From positions 9,779 to 73,778 of the forward strand of contig JAEYSM010000065.1 of NCBI GenBank assembly GCA_023434665.1: 64,000 nt of DNA, given 5' to 3'. The notes beneath the pieces are model-generated. The model had not been told where the DNA came from. It searched no databases and worked only from the letters and a program-made list of their open reading frames with translations. Position 1 is the stretch's first letter; each line of letters starts with the position of its first letter. The translations under genes and the position numbers were made by a program. This DNA comes from Bacteroidota bacterium (GTDB taxonomy: Bacteria > Bacteroidota > Bacteroidia > Bacteroidales > Lentimicrobiaceae). Below, piece after piece: positions 18,094-25,985 of this stretch.

Positions 18094-19032
18094 ATGTCCC
18101 TGACGATTGATTTATTGAAAGTAAATGAATTATCTCAGGTAATCCTGAATGATTCAAACAATGATATACAGGGAATCCGCTTAATCAATAACTCTTCTTA
18201 TTTGTCTGAAAATCAATGGTTCAAAAATCTTAAGAGGTTTGATGAGAAGAAATTGCTGGACAAGTTGACTGAAGATCAGTTAATCGCATCAGTATATTTC
18301 TTTATCAGAGAATCGGTGACTTCAGTCATGCTGATGAAACAGTGGTTTCTTGATCTTGAACTGACTGATTCATTGAGTGAAGAACTGGCTGACTTCCTTT
18401 ATGAGGCCAAAATCGAAAGCCTGAATCAGGAGAATTTTGATGAAATATCAGATTATGCTGAAATGTCGGTTGACTCCCCTTCTATCAGCATTGCTGAACT
18501 GATACAACTACTCAGAGAGAAAAAAGAAATTACGTGGTTGTACACTTACTCAGGATCTAATGGTTTGGTGAAGAATGACCTTAGGAGTTCTCAAAAGGTA
18601 GAAATCAATATCCTTACGAGTCCTGAAAAGGTAGAAATCAATATGACCCAACTAAAAGAATCTTCTTTTATGATCGAGGATCATCATTGCATCGTAATCG
18701 GGCTTTCAAGTTCGTTTACTTCGTTCGTTGAGGTCATAATGCATAGTTTTCCTGCGACAATTGCTTCTTTCTGCTCACTGATCAGGGTTTCTGATAGAGA
18801 TATGACAACAGTCGGTAATCTACTTTTATCAAATCCTTTGTTTCTTCATTATCTTAGCAAATATTTTAAAAGGATTGAGTTTTGTGGGTTTAATGATTCA
18901 GGCCAACTTGTAGTCTGGGATACAGTAAACCGGGATAATTGTGGAAGTGGATTGTGGTATAATAAATTAGAAAAAGAAGATCATGTGAACGGGCAGTCTG
19001 TCATCCCGTTATTTATGAAGCTTGTTAAATAA
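18094..19032 (+). CDS. Hypothetical protein with an internal 19-bp direct repeat
   Basis: About 312 residues from the ATG at 18094 (an in-frame ATG at 18052 adds 14 residues but lies upstream of the predicted transcription start). I recognise no family. It has no signal peptide or membrane helix; it is acidic and rich in Ser and Leu, probably cytoplasmic. The middle has the repeated peptide KVEIN in SSQKVEIN...SPEKVEIN, encoded by an exact 19-bp DNA repeat. It is divergent from prmC and followed by a HIT gene. Confidence 0.7.
   Translation: MSLTIDLLKVNELSQVILNDSNNDIQGIRLINNSSYLSENQWFKNLKRFDEKKLLDKLTEDQLIASVYFFIRESVTSVMLMKQWFLDLELTDSLSEELADFLYEAKIESLNQENFDEISDYAEMSVDSPSISIAELIQLLREKKEITWLYTYSGSNGLVKNDLRSSQKVEINILTSPEKVEINMTQLKESSFMIEDHHCIVIGLSSSFTSFVEVIMHSFPATIASFCSLIRVSDRDMTTVGNLLLSNPLFLHYLSKYFKRIEFCGFNDSGQLVVWDTVNRDNCGSGLWYNKLEKEDHVNGQSVIPLFMKLVK
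18593..18644 (+). repeat. Pair of 19-bp direct repeats inside the hypothetical gene
   Basis: AAAAGGTAGAAATCAATAT occurs at 18593-18611 and 18626-18644, 33 bp (11 codons) apart and in frame. It duplicates the peptide KVEIN, apparently a short in-frame tandem duplication whose linkers have diverged. Confidence 0.9.
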
Positions 19033-19109
19033 GGCGACAATGCGTTTTTTTAGGTGTTTACTCCGATGAATCTGAGCTAAAATTCCGCTGAGCAAAAAAT
19101 ACTTATATA

Positions 19110-19622
19110 ATGAACCAGGAATGTCCGTTTTGTAATGAAGAGGTAACAAATGAAGCTTTCGCAGAAGGAAATGATTGCATAGCTATATACAATCATGCTC
19201 CAATTGTTGAAGGTCATAGTCTTGTAATTCCCAAAAAGCACATTACCAACCTTTTATCAATGTCAGATGAAGAATACAGCAACATCTTCCACTTTACGAG
19301 AAAGGTTACCGCATTTCTGACAGACCATTACAACACGCCTGAATTTGACCTTACCATTCAGCAGGGACAAAATGCAGGACAAAGTATCGAGCACTTGCAC
19401 CTTCATATTATTCCGCGTAGATACAATGACCTGCCCCAGGGTGTTGAATGGTACGATAAAATGAGAGCAATAGAAGGTATTCGCCGTGAGGCCGATATTG
19501 AACCATCGCATATTGAGTCAGGAAGTAAAGGACTCGATTCTGATCGCAAACTGCCACCTCAAGTATTAAAGAAAACTGCCGCAGATCTTAAAAAAGCCTG
19601 GGATTCATGGATTTTACTTTAG
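19110..19622 (+). CDS. HIT family nucleotide hydrolase/transferase-like protein
   Basis: A 170-residue histidine-triad protein. The signature is complete in EHLHLHIIPRR (about residues 90-100), with the N-terminal CPFC zinc-type pair at residues 5-8 and VIPKKHITNLLSM typical of the fold. HIT proteins hydrolyse nucleotide-linked phosphoramidates or dinucleoside polyphosphates. The last ~50 residues form a charged helical extension not needed for the fold. It ends 9 bp before a convergent transporter gene. Substrate is not inferable. Confidence 0.92.
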   Translation: MNQECPFCNEEVTNEAFAEGNDCIAIYNHAPIVEGHSLVIPKKHITNLLSMSDEEYSNIFHFTRKVTAFLTDHYNTPEFDLTIQQGQNAGQSIEHLHLHIIPRRYNDLPQGVEWYDKMRAIEGIRREADIEPSHIESGSKGLDSDRKLPPQVLKKTAADLKKAWDSWILL

Positions 19623-19631
19623 TTGAGTGTA

Positions 19632-20546
19632 TCAACCAATAAAGAACAGAGAGACACCAAATACAGCTATTATCGCTCCAACAACTTCAATCCATGTTAT
19701 TTTTTCTTTCATTATAAAGACTGAAGGCACGATAATGAGGACCGGGACTATTGAAATAATGGTAGAAGCCACTCCCGAAGAGGTGAATTTTACGGCCAGA
19801 AGAGAGAAAGAAACACCAAGGAACGGTCCGAAAAATGCGCCTACACTCATACGTTTCATGGCACTCAAATTTGAGACTGCACTCCTTACCCTTGGCCAGA
19901 AGCCCATATAAGTTATTACAATTATGAATCCAATAATTCCTGTTATCACCCTGATCTGAGTAGCCGCGAAAGGATTGTAATCACCGATTCCATATTTACT
20001 CAGAACAAGACCTATACCTTGTCCCGCAGCACCGCCAAGGGCGAGAAGGATTCCTTTGACCGGATATCTGAAGTGAAGTGATGAAAACAGGCCATTCACC
20101 GGTTCACCCGTTTTCTTGGCAAGAATAGTGATACTGATACCAAAAAAGGTAATAATCATTCCAGCAATACCTTTCAGATTCATCGTTTCTCCCATCATCA
20201 GCCATCCTGTAACAGCAGCAATAGGTGGTGCGAGCGACATAATAAGCATGGAAATTCTTGCGCCTACCACTACATAAGCCTGAAACAGAAATAAATCACC
20301 AAGCACAAAACCGACCAAACCTGAAACTGAAAGCCATACCCAGTTATGGGTAGTTGCACCCGTCGGAAGTATATGTCCATTCAGTATCAGGCTCAGTAAA
20401 CCCAGATAGATGAATGCAAGCGATAACCTTATAATATTGACTGAAAGGGATCCTACCTTTTTGCCGGCAGATTCGAAAGCCAAAGCAGTTATAGTCCAGA
20501 AAACAGCTGTTACAAGAGCAGCCAGTTCACCATAATATTGGTTCAT
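19632..20546 (-). CDS. EamA/DMT-family transporter
   Basis: A 304-residue membrane protein with about ten hydrophobic helices in two EamA repeats (about residues 1-140 and 160-304), the drug/metabolite transporter architecture. Family landmarks include FLFQAYVVVGARISMLIMSLAPP in the first half and VKFTSSGVASTIISIVPVLI in the second, read in parts. Substrates of the family are amino acids, nucleotides or other metabolites; nothing here decides among them. It has a TACATTTG promoter element 18 bp upstream. Confidence 0.9.
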   Translation of the reverse strand: MNQYYGELAALVTAVFWTITALAFESAGKKVGSLSVNIIRLSLAFIYLGLLSLILNGHILPTGATTHNWVWLSVSGLVGFVLGDLFLFQAYVVVGARISMLIMSLAPPIAAVTGWLMMGETMNLKGIAGMIITFFGISITILAKKTGEPVNGLFSSLHFRYPVKGILLALGGAAGQGIGLVLSKYGIGDYNPFAATQIRVITGIIGFIIVITYMGFWPRVRSAVSNLSAMKRMSVGAFFGPFLGVSFSLLAVKFTSSGVASTIISIVPVLIIVPSVFIMKEKITWIEVVGAIIAVFGVSLFFIG

Positions 20547-20563
20547 ATAGGCAGTTTAGGGTG

Positions 20564-20571
20564 CAAATGTA
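20564..20571 (-). promoter_or_regulatory. Candidate -7 promoter element for the EamA gene
   Basis: TACATTTG on the minus strand, an exact TAnnTTTG match. The message would have a very short leader (about 10 nt). The nearest TTG upstream is too far (25 bp). Confidence 0.4.
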
Positions 20572-20628
20572 TCAAAATATTTACGTCTCTTTTTTGCAAA
20601 GCTGCTAGAGGAATTAGTTTTTTTATCT

Positions 20629-20636
20629 TAAGTTTG
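20629..20636 (+). promoter_or_regulatory. Candidate -7 promoter element for the YigZ gene
   Basis: TAAGTTTG, an exact TAnnTTTG match 36 bp before the ATG at 20673. No well-spaced TTG. Confidence 0.4.
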
Positions 20637-20672
20637 AAAGTTTATTAATGAGGGGTTAAAATTATTTCATTT

Positions 20673-21287
20673 ATGCTGTTCGAAGACACCTATAAGACTA
20701 TTGATGAACCTTCTACAGGAATCTATAAAGAAAAGGGCAGCAAATTTCTTGCTTTTGCTTATCCGGTTAAATCCGATTCTGAAATAAAGCCAGTAATTGA
20801 AGAGCTTAAGAAAAAGTACTTTGATGCCAGGCACCATTGTTACGCCTATATATTAGGTTACGATAAATCGGCATGGAGAGTAAATGATGATGGAGAGCCT
20901 TCCGGAACTGCAGGTAAACCTATATATGGCCAGCTGCAATCGTTCGATCTTACGAATGTACTTTTAGTGGTTGTCAGATACTTTGGTGGGGTTAAACTAG
21001 GTGTAAGTGGCCTGATAAACGCCTATAAATCAGCAGCAAAGGATTCACTTGAAAACGCAAAAATAAGTGAAAGGACCATTAATGAGATTTATAAAATGGA
21101 ATTCCCTTATGAGAGGATAAATGATGCTATGAAAATTGTCAGGGATTTTAATCTACAGATAGTGGAAACTGTTTTCGATACTCACTCAAATATTGTTTAT
21201 AAAATCAGAAGAAATGACGCAGAAAAAGTGATTAACAAATGCCGGTCGATGTATCGATTTGAAGTGATATATTTAGGAATTGAATAA
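20673..21287 (+). CDS. YigZ/IMPACT family protein
   Basis: A 204-residue member of the YigZ (UPF0029/IMPACT) family. The N-terminal domain carries the family core DARHHCYAYILG, DDGEPSGTAGKPI and VVRYFGGVKLGVSGLINAYK; the C-terminal ~70 residues form the DUF1949-like ferredoxin-fold domain. Homologues are linked to translation regulation (IMPACT binds GCN1 in eukaryotes), but the bacterial role is not settled. It stands upstream of dnaA in the same direction, 225 bp away. Confidence 0.92.
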   Translation: MLFEDTYKTIDEPSTGIYKEKGSKFLAFAYPVKSDSEIKPVIEELKKKYFDARHHCYAYILGYDKSAWRVNDDGEPSGTAGKPIYGQLQSFDLTNVLLVVVRYFGGVKLGVSGLINAYKSAAKDSLENAKISERTINEIYKMEFPYERINDAMKIVRDFNLQIVETVFDTHSNIVYKIRRNDAEKVINKCRSMYRFEVIYLGIE

Positions 21288-21512
21288 TTTCTGATTATCA
21301 ACTATTATGCGGTTTTCATCCATTAAGGCATTACTGAATTATTTTTGAAAAAGCAATAGATAATAAACTTTTTTTTTCACTTTTATTAGATGAATTTTGT
21401 TGAAAAGATCAAGGGGGAGAAAAAATAAATTTTTATTGACAATAAAATGTTGAAAGAATTTAGAGATCTGTAGTTTTTTTATTTCTATTACCTTATTATT
21501 CGGATTATTATA

Positions 21513-22949
21513 ATGAAAGAAGTTCATCAAGAAGTTTGGGAGAATTGTCTGAAAATTATCAGGGACAATATCAATCACCAAAGTTACAAGACATGGTTTT
21601 CGCCTATAATACCCGTCAAACTTCAGGATAATGTACTTACTATTCAGGTTCCAAGTCATTTCTTTTACGAATGGCTTGAAGAGCACTACATCGCACTACT
21701 AAAGAAAACCATAAAACACGAATTGGGTCCTGCAGGGCGTCTGGAATACAGCATTATAATGGAAAACGCTGTTGATTCCAAAGGACCTTTCACAATAAAG
21801 GTGCCCACAAGTAACCGTAATTCTTTATCAAATCCATCAGTTCAAATGCCCATTGATATTAACCAGGGGGCTGCAAAGGAAATTCCAAATCCATTTGTTA
21901 TTCCGGGGTTAAGAAAGATTCAGGTGCATTCACAATTGAACGAATCTTATTCATTCGATAATTTTATTGAAGGCGATTGCAATAGGCTGGCTCGTTCAGC
22001 AGGTTATGCCGTTGCTACCAATCCAGGAAAAACTGCATTCAATCCGTTATTTTTATATAGTGCCAGTGGTTTGGGTAAAACACACCTTGCTCATGCAATT
22101 GGTATTCAGGTTAAAAATAATTTTCCTGATAAAACGGTCCTTTACGTCACTGCTGAGCAGTTTATACAGCAATTTGTCCAGGCTAACATCAATAAAAATC
22201 AGAACGACTTCGTCCATTTTTACCAGATGATAGATGTGCTTTTAATTGACGACATTCAGTTCCTTTCAACCAAAGAAAAGACACAGGATGTTTTCTTCCA
22301 CATCTTCAACCACCTCCATCAGAACGGAAACCAATTGGTAATTACCTGCGATAAGCCACCGGTAGAATTGAAAGGAATGGAACCCAGGTTACTGTCCAGG
22401 TTCAAATGGGGATTGGCTGCTGACCTTCAGTTGCCTGACCTGCAGACTCGTATTGCGATCCTTAATAAACGACTGTACAAGGATGGAATTGAAATGCCAA
22501 AGGAAGTTATTGAATATGTGGCCTACAATATCACAACAAATGTCCGGGAACTTGAAGGCGCACTTACTTCACTGATGGCACAATCCTCACTTAATAAGAA
22601 ATCAATAACTATTGAACTTGCCCGTCAGATGATTGACAAGTATGTCAAGAATTCAACAAGGGAAGTATCGATTGATTACATCCAGAAGGTAGTTTGCGAC
22701 TTCTTTGAAATTCAGGTGGAAAGCTTAAATTCTAAAACCAGGAAAAGGGAAATCGTACAGGCAAGACAACTGGCAATGTTCTTTTCGAAGAAACATACTA
22801 AGTCGTCATTGGCGACAATTGGGATGCAGTGTGGAAATAAAGACCATGCCACAGTTCTGCATGCTTGCCGGACAGTGTCAAATCTGATTGAAACTGATAA
22901 AGATTTCAGAAACTGTGCTGAAGAGATAGAGAAGAAAATCAGGGTATAA
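21513..22949 (+). CDS. dnaA: Chromosomal replication initiator protein DnaA
   Basis: A 478-residue initiator that binds DnaA boxes and melts oriC. Domain I spans about residues 1-90 (HQEVWENCLKIIRDNINHQSYKTWF in parts) and domain II is a short linker. Domain III is the AAA+ ATPase with Walker A ASGLGKTH, Walker B LLIDDIQFL, and an arginine-finger region RLLSRFKWGL. Domain IV ends with the DnaA signature GNKDHATVLHACRTV. The 225 bp upstream are AT-rich but I found no TTATCCACA-type boxes there, and dnaN does not follow. The stop codon lies in the loop of the terminator hairpin. Confidence 0.97.
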   Translation: MKEVHQEVWENCLKIIRDNINHQSYKTWFSPIIPVKLQDNVLTIQVPSHFFYEWLEEHYIALLKKTIKHELGPAGRLEYSIIMENAVDSKGPFTIKVPTSNRNSLSNPSVQMPIDINQGAAKEIPNPFVIPGLRKIQVHSQLNESYSFDNFIEGDCNRLARSAGYAVATNPGKTAFNPLFLYSASGLGKTHLAHAIGIQVKNNFPDKTVLYVTAEQFIQQFVQANINKNQNDFVHFYQMIDVLLIDDIQFLSTKEKTQDVFFHIFNHLHQNGNQLVITCDKPPVELKGMEPRLLSRFKWGLAADLQLPDLQTRIAILNKRLYKDGIEMPKEVIEYVAYNITTNVRELEGALTSLMAQSSLNKKSITIELARQMIDKYVKNSTREVSIDYIQKVVCDFFEIQVESLNSKTRKREIVQARQLAMFFSKKHTKSSLATIGMQCGNKDHATVLHACRTVSNLIETDKDFRNCAEEIEKKIRV

Positions 22950-22966
22950 TCCCTGATTTTCTTTTT
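22935..22966 (+). terminator. dnaA terminator overlapping the stop codon
   Basis: Perfect 10-bp stem aaaatcaggg / ccctgatttt (22935-22944, 22951-22960) with the TAA stop inside the 6-nt loop and a T-rich tail. Confidence 0.85.
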
Positions 22967-23120
22967 GAAAGTTACTTATTTTGACTTAATTTGCTATATT
23001 AAACGAAATTAATTGTAACACATTGAAAGGCTTACAACACAATTGTCAGCTTAAGATGACGTTTTGATGCAAAACAAGTGCTGATTTTTGTATGCAGCTT
23101 ATCAAAAAGTACATTTGAAC

Positions 23121-23585
23121 ATGAAAATCCTAATGGTTTGTCTTGGCAATATCTGCCGTTCCCCATTAGCCGAAGGGCTCCTTAAAGAAAAAGTTAAAGC
23201 GAACAACCTGAATGTTGAAGTTGAATCCTGCGGATTTGAATTTGATCATCTTGGTTCTCAACCCGATTACAGGGCAATTGAAATAGCCGCCAAACATAAT
23301 ATTGATATTACAGACCAGAAGGCCCGATTATTCACAAGCGCCAACTTCGATAAATACGACAGAATTTTTGTAATGGACAAGAATAATTACCAGATGGTGG
23401 CTTCTAAAGCCAGAACGAAAGCGGATCTGGATAAAGTTGATTTTATAATGAATATGGTTGAACCGGGTAGCAATATGCCGGTGCCTGACCCATACTTTGG
23501 AAGAAGAGAGAACTTCCAGCATACATGGAACATGCTCGACAAAGCTACTGATAAGATTATTGATTCAATAAAGAACAATCAATGA
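23121..23585 (+). CDS. Low-molecular-weight protein-tyrosine phosphatase
   Basis: A 154-residue LMW-PTP. The P-loop CLGNICRS begins at Cys7 (CX5R) and the general-acid Asp is in DPYFG. I start at the ATG at 23121 rather than 33 bp upstream, because MKILMVCLGNICRS is the family N-terminus. Targets are phosphotyrosine proteins; in many bacteria such enzymes pair with exopolysaccharide tyrosine kinases, but none is in the window. Its TGA stop overlaps the next gene's ATG (ATGA), so both are translated from one message. Confidence 0.95.
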   Translation: MKILMVCLGNICRSPLAEGLLKEKVKANNLNVEVESCGFEFDHLGSQPDYRAIEIAAKHNIDITDQKARLFTSANFDKYDRIFVMDKNNYQMVASKARTKADLDKVDFIMNMVEPGSNMPVPDPYFGRRENFQHTWNMLDKATDKIIDSIKNNQ

Positions 23586-24547
23586 ATCAGAGCCACATTC
23601 CCGGAATTGAAGATATTGAGCTTGCCTCTCACCGGATTGAGCCGTGGCTTCACAGGACACCTGTATTAACAAGCAGCGCCATAAATCGTCTCAGCGGATG
23701 CTCCATCTTCTTTAAATGTGAAAATCTCCAGAAGGCTGGTGTCTTTAAATCCAGAGGAGCCACTAATGCAGTTTTTAGTCTTTCTGATCAGGAATTGAGA
23801 AAGGGGGTGGCTACCCATTCTTCGGGAAATCACGCTGCTGCATTATCACTTGCGGCCTCATTAAGAAATGCGGATGCTTATATAGTAATGCCTTCAAACG
23901 CCAACATGATCAAAGTAAAGGCTGTGGAGGAATATGGAGGTAAGATTACTTTTTGCGAACCTACCCTACAATCAAGGGAGGATACACTCAAGAAAGTAAT
24001 CGATGAAACAGGGGCTAATGAAGTTCATCCATATAATGATGTAAGAGTAATTGCAGGACAGGCCACATGCGCAAGAGAACTTTTCCAGCAGGCAGAGAAC
24101 CTCGATTTTATCCTGACACCTGTTGGTGGTGGTGGCTTACTGAGTGGCACTGCCTTGTCCACGCATTTCTATAGTCCCCAAACCAAAGTTATTGCAGGAG
24201 AACCATCCGGAGCTGATGATGCTTCAAGATCATTCCATAGTGGAACCTTTATCCCCTCTGTTTCACCTAACACTATTGCTGATGGTCTGCTGACTTCATT
24301 GGGTTCTGTTACATTCGAAATCATTCTTAAGCATGTGACTGATATCCTGACGGTTAGCGATACTGAAATTGTAAATGCCATGCGACTTATCTGGGAAAGG
24401 ATGAAGATAATTGCAGAACCGTCTTCTGCCGTACCCCTTGCGGTAGTGCTTAAAAATCCCCGCGTTTTTAAAGATCAGAGAGTAGGAATAATCCTTTCAG
24501 GTGGAAACGTCGATTTGAATAATTTACCCTTTAAAGCAGTAAAGTAG
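23582..24547 (+). CDS. PLP-dependent threonine/serine dehydratase or serine racemase-like enzyme
   Basis: A 321-residue fold-type II PLP enzyme. The Schiff-base lysine is in GVFKSRGA, the substrate loop is SSGNHAAA, and the phosphate-binding glycine loop is GGGGLLSG. The length matches catabolic threonine dehydratases and serine racemases, without the C-terminal ACT regulatory domain of biosynthetic IlvA. It is translationally coupled to the upstream phosphatase by a 4-bp overlap. Dehydratase versus racemase cannot be told from sequence alone. Confidence 0.88.
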   Translation: MNQSHIPGIEDIELASHRIEPWLHRTPVLTSSAINRLSGCSIFFKCENLQKAGVFKSRGATNAVFSLSDQELRKGVATHSSGNHAAALSLAASLRNADAYIVMPSNANMIKVKAVEEYGGKITFCEPTLQSREDTLKKVIDETGANEVHPYNDVRVIAGQATCARELFQQAENLDFILTPVGGGGLLSGTALSTHFYSPQTKVIAGEPSGADDASRSFHSGTFIPSVSPNTIADGLLTSLGSVTFEIILKHVTDILTVSDTEIVNAMRLIWERMKIIAEPSSAVPLAVVLKNPRVFKDQRVGIILSGGNVDLNNLPFKAVK

Positions 24548-24558
24548 TTATCATACTC

Positions 24559-25281
24559 ATGGAAGCTCAAAATGCAAATCGTGGAATTCTATATCTGATT
24601 CCCACCCCTCTTGGAGATCAGGACCGTAATGTTTCAATTCCTGAATACAATCTTGAGATTATCATGGGTCTGGATATATTTATAGTGGAAGAGCTGCGTA
24701 CAGCACGACGTTTTCTGCGAAAATTCGGCTATACGAATGATTTTGATTCCGTTACATTTTTCCTGCTTAACGAGCATACCTCTTATGAAGAAATGCTGAG
24801 TTTCGCTCAGCCGTTGAAAGAAGGCAAATCTATAGGTCTGTTGTCTGAGGCAGGCTGTCCCAATATTGCTGATCCGGGAGCACAGTTAATATATCAATCT
24901 CATGTTATAGGTGCTAAAGTGGTGCCTCTTACCGGACCTTCTTCTATCATAATGTCGCTGATGGCATCCGGATTGACAGGCCAGCAGTTTACCTTTCATG
25001 GCTACCTGCCTGTCAAACCTCATGAGAGGAGTCAGAAAATAAAAGAAATAGATCGTTTAATTTCGAGAGGGCACAATCATACTCATATTTTTATAGAAGC
25101 TCCATATCGTAACCGCCAATTATTAGAAGCTCTGCTTCAACACCTTAGTGAAGACACTAGGCTATGTGTCGCGGCCAACATCAGCATGCCTGATGAAAGC
25201 ATTAAAACAATGCGGGTTGGAGAATGGAGAAAAAGAAAACCAGATCCCGGAAAAGTGCCAGCGGTTTTTCTGGTATCCTGA
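24559..25281 (+). CDS. RsmI-like SAM-dependent methyltransferase (tetrapyrrole methylase fold)
   Basis: A 240-residue protein of the family that includes RsmI, which 2'-O-methylates C1402 of 16S rRNA. Visible: GILYLIPTPLGD at the N-terminus, EELRTARRFLRK, the SAM-site block LLSEAGCPNIADPG, LTGPSSIIMSLMASGL, and FHGYLP. It is shorter than full RsmI (about 280) and lacks the C-terminal domain, matching a Bacteroidetes subgroup usually called 'SAM-dependent methyltransferase'. It probably shares an operon with the two upstream genes. A short repeat array follows its stop. Confidence 0.87.
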   Translation: MEAQNANRGILYLIPTPLGDQDRNVSIPEYNLEIIMGLDIFIVEELRTARRFLRKFGYTNDFDSVTFFLLNEHTSYEEMLSFAQPLKEGKSIGLLSEAGCPNIADPGAQLIYQSHVIGAKVVPLTGPSSIIMSLMASGLTGQQFTFHGYLPVKPHERSQKIKEIDRLISRGHNHTHIFIEAPYRNRQLLEALLQHLSEDTRLCVAANISMPDESIKTMRVGEWRKRKPDPGKVPAVFLVS

Positions 25282-25366
25282 AAAGAAATCCCCGAAAAAG
25301 GAATCCCCATCTTAAAAAAGGAATTCCATCTAAAAAAAGAATCCCCATCCATTAAAAAAGACAGGG
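25280..25366 (+). repeat. Short degenerate tandem repeat after the RsmI-like gene
   Basis: About four units of ~20 bp with the core AAAAAAGGAATCCCCATCTT, immediately after the stop codon. The last full unit's GAATCCC pairs with GGGATTC 18 bp later, giving a weak hairpin between this gene and convergent slyD. Confidence 0.7.
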
Positions 25367-25408
25367 ATTCGGTGATTGTTTAGTTTAATGTAGCTCTTTA
25401 ATCAGATC

Positions 25409-25915
25409 TTAGTGATGATGACCGTGAGGGCCATGAACATGACCATGATCTAGCTCTTCCTTGGTTGCATCTCTCAGATCAATTATTTTACCGGTGAAGT
25501 GAAGAGTTTTTCCGGCCAATGGATGATTGAAATCCATTTTAACATTATCACTGTTCACCTCCATGATTTTTCCTTCCAGTGGATGGCCTTCATTGTCCTG
25601 CATTGGAATAAAATTACCAACTGTAAGCATTTCATGGTCGACTTTTCCATCAATTTTAAAAATATCCATAGGAAGATCAACGATTGCTTCGCTAATCATT
25701 TCGCCATATGCATCTGCCGGATCCAATGTAAATTCAAAAGTATCATTTACTTTAAGGTTTTCCAGATTTGATTCAAATTTCGGAAGCATACTTCCTGTAC
25801 CATAAATAAATACAAGTGGTGATGAAGCATCAGCCATATCTACCGTTTCTCCTGCATTATTATCCAGTTTGAGTTCGTAGGTCAGCGACACTACCTTGTT
25901 TTGTGAAATGTTCAT
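25409..25915 (-). CDS. slyD: SlyD-type FKBP peptidyl-prolyl isomerase
   Basis: A 168-residue FKBP with the insert-in-flap (IF) chaperone domain of SlyD: the FKBP half VVSLTYELKLDN ... LVFIYGTGSMLPKFE, the DPADAYGE junction, the IF domain, then FNHPLAGKTLHFTGKI. The C-terminus is His-rich (HGHVHGPHGHHH), as in SlyD, where it binds nickel for metalloenzyme maturation. Cytoplasmic; no signal peptide. It is the third FKBP gene in the window, quite different from the two lipoprotein FKBPs. Confidence 0.93.
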   Translation of the reverse strand: MNISQNKVVSLTYELKLDNNAGETVDMADASSPLVFIYGTGSMLPKFESNLENLKVNDTFEFTLDPADAYGEMISEAIVDLPMDIFKIDGKVDHEMLTVGNFIPMQDNEGHPLEGKIMEVNSDNVKMDFNHPLAGKTLHFTGKIIDLRDATKEELDHGHVHGPHGHHH

Positions 25916-25985
25916 TGATTTCAGTTTAAAATGATTATTATAACAACAGGTTACATTTATCTTTGTTGAACCTGAAGCAAATTAA

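Noticed and set aside
21288..21512. AT-rich region before dnaA as replication origin
   Set aside because: No TTATCCACA-type DnaA boxes seen and no dnaN or gidA neighbourhood; AT-richness alone is not evidence.
25409..25915. His-rich C-terminus of slyD as a tag artefact
   Set aside because: His-rich tails are natural in SlyD.
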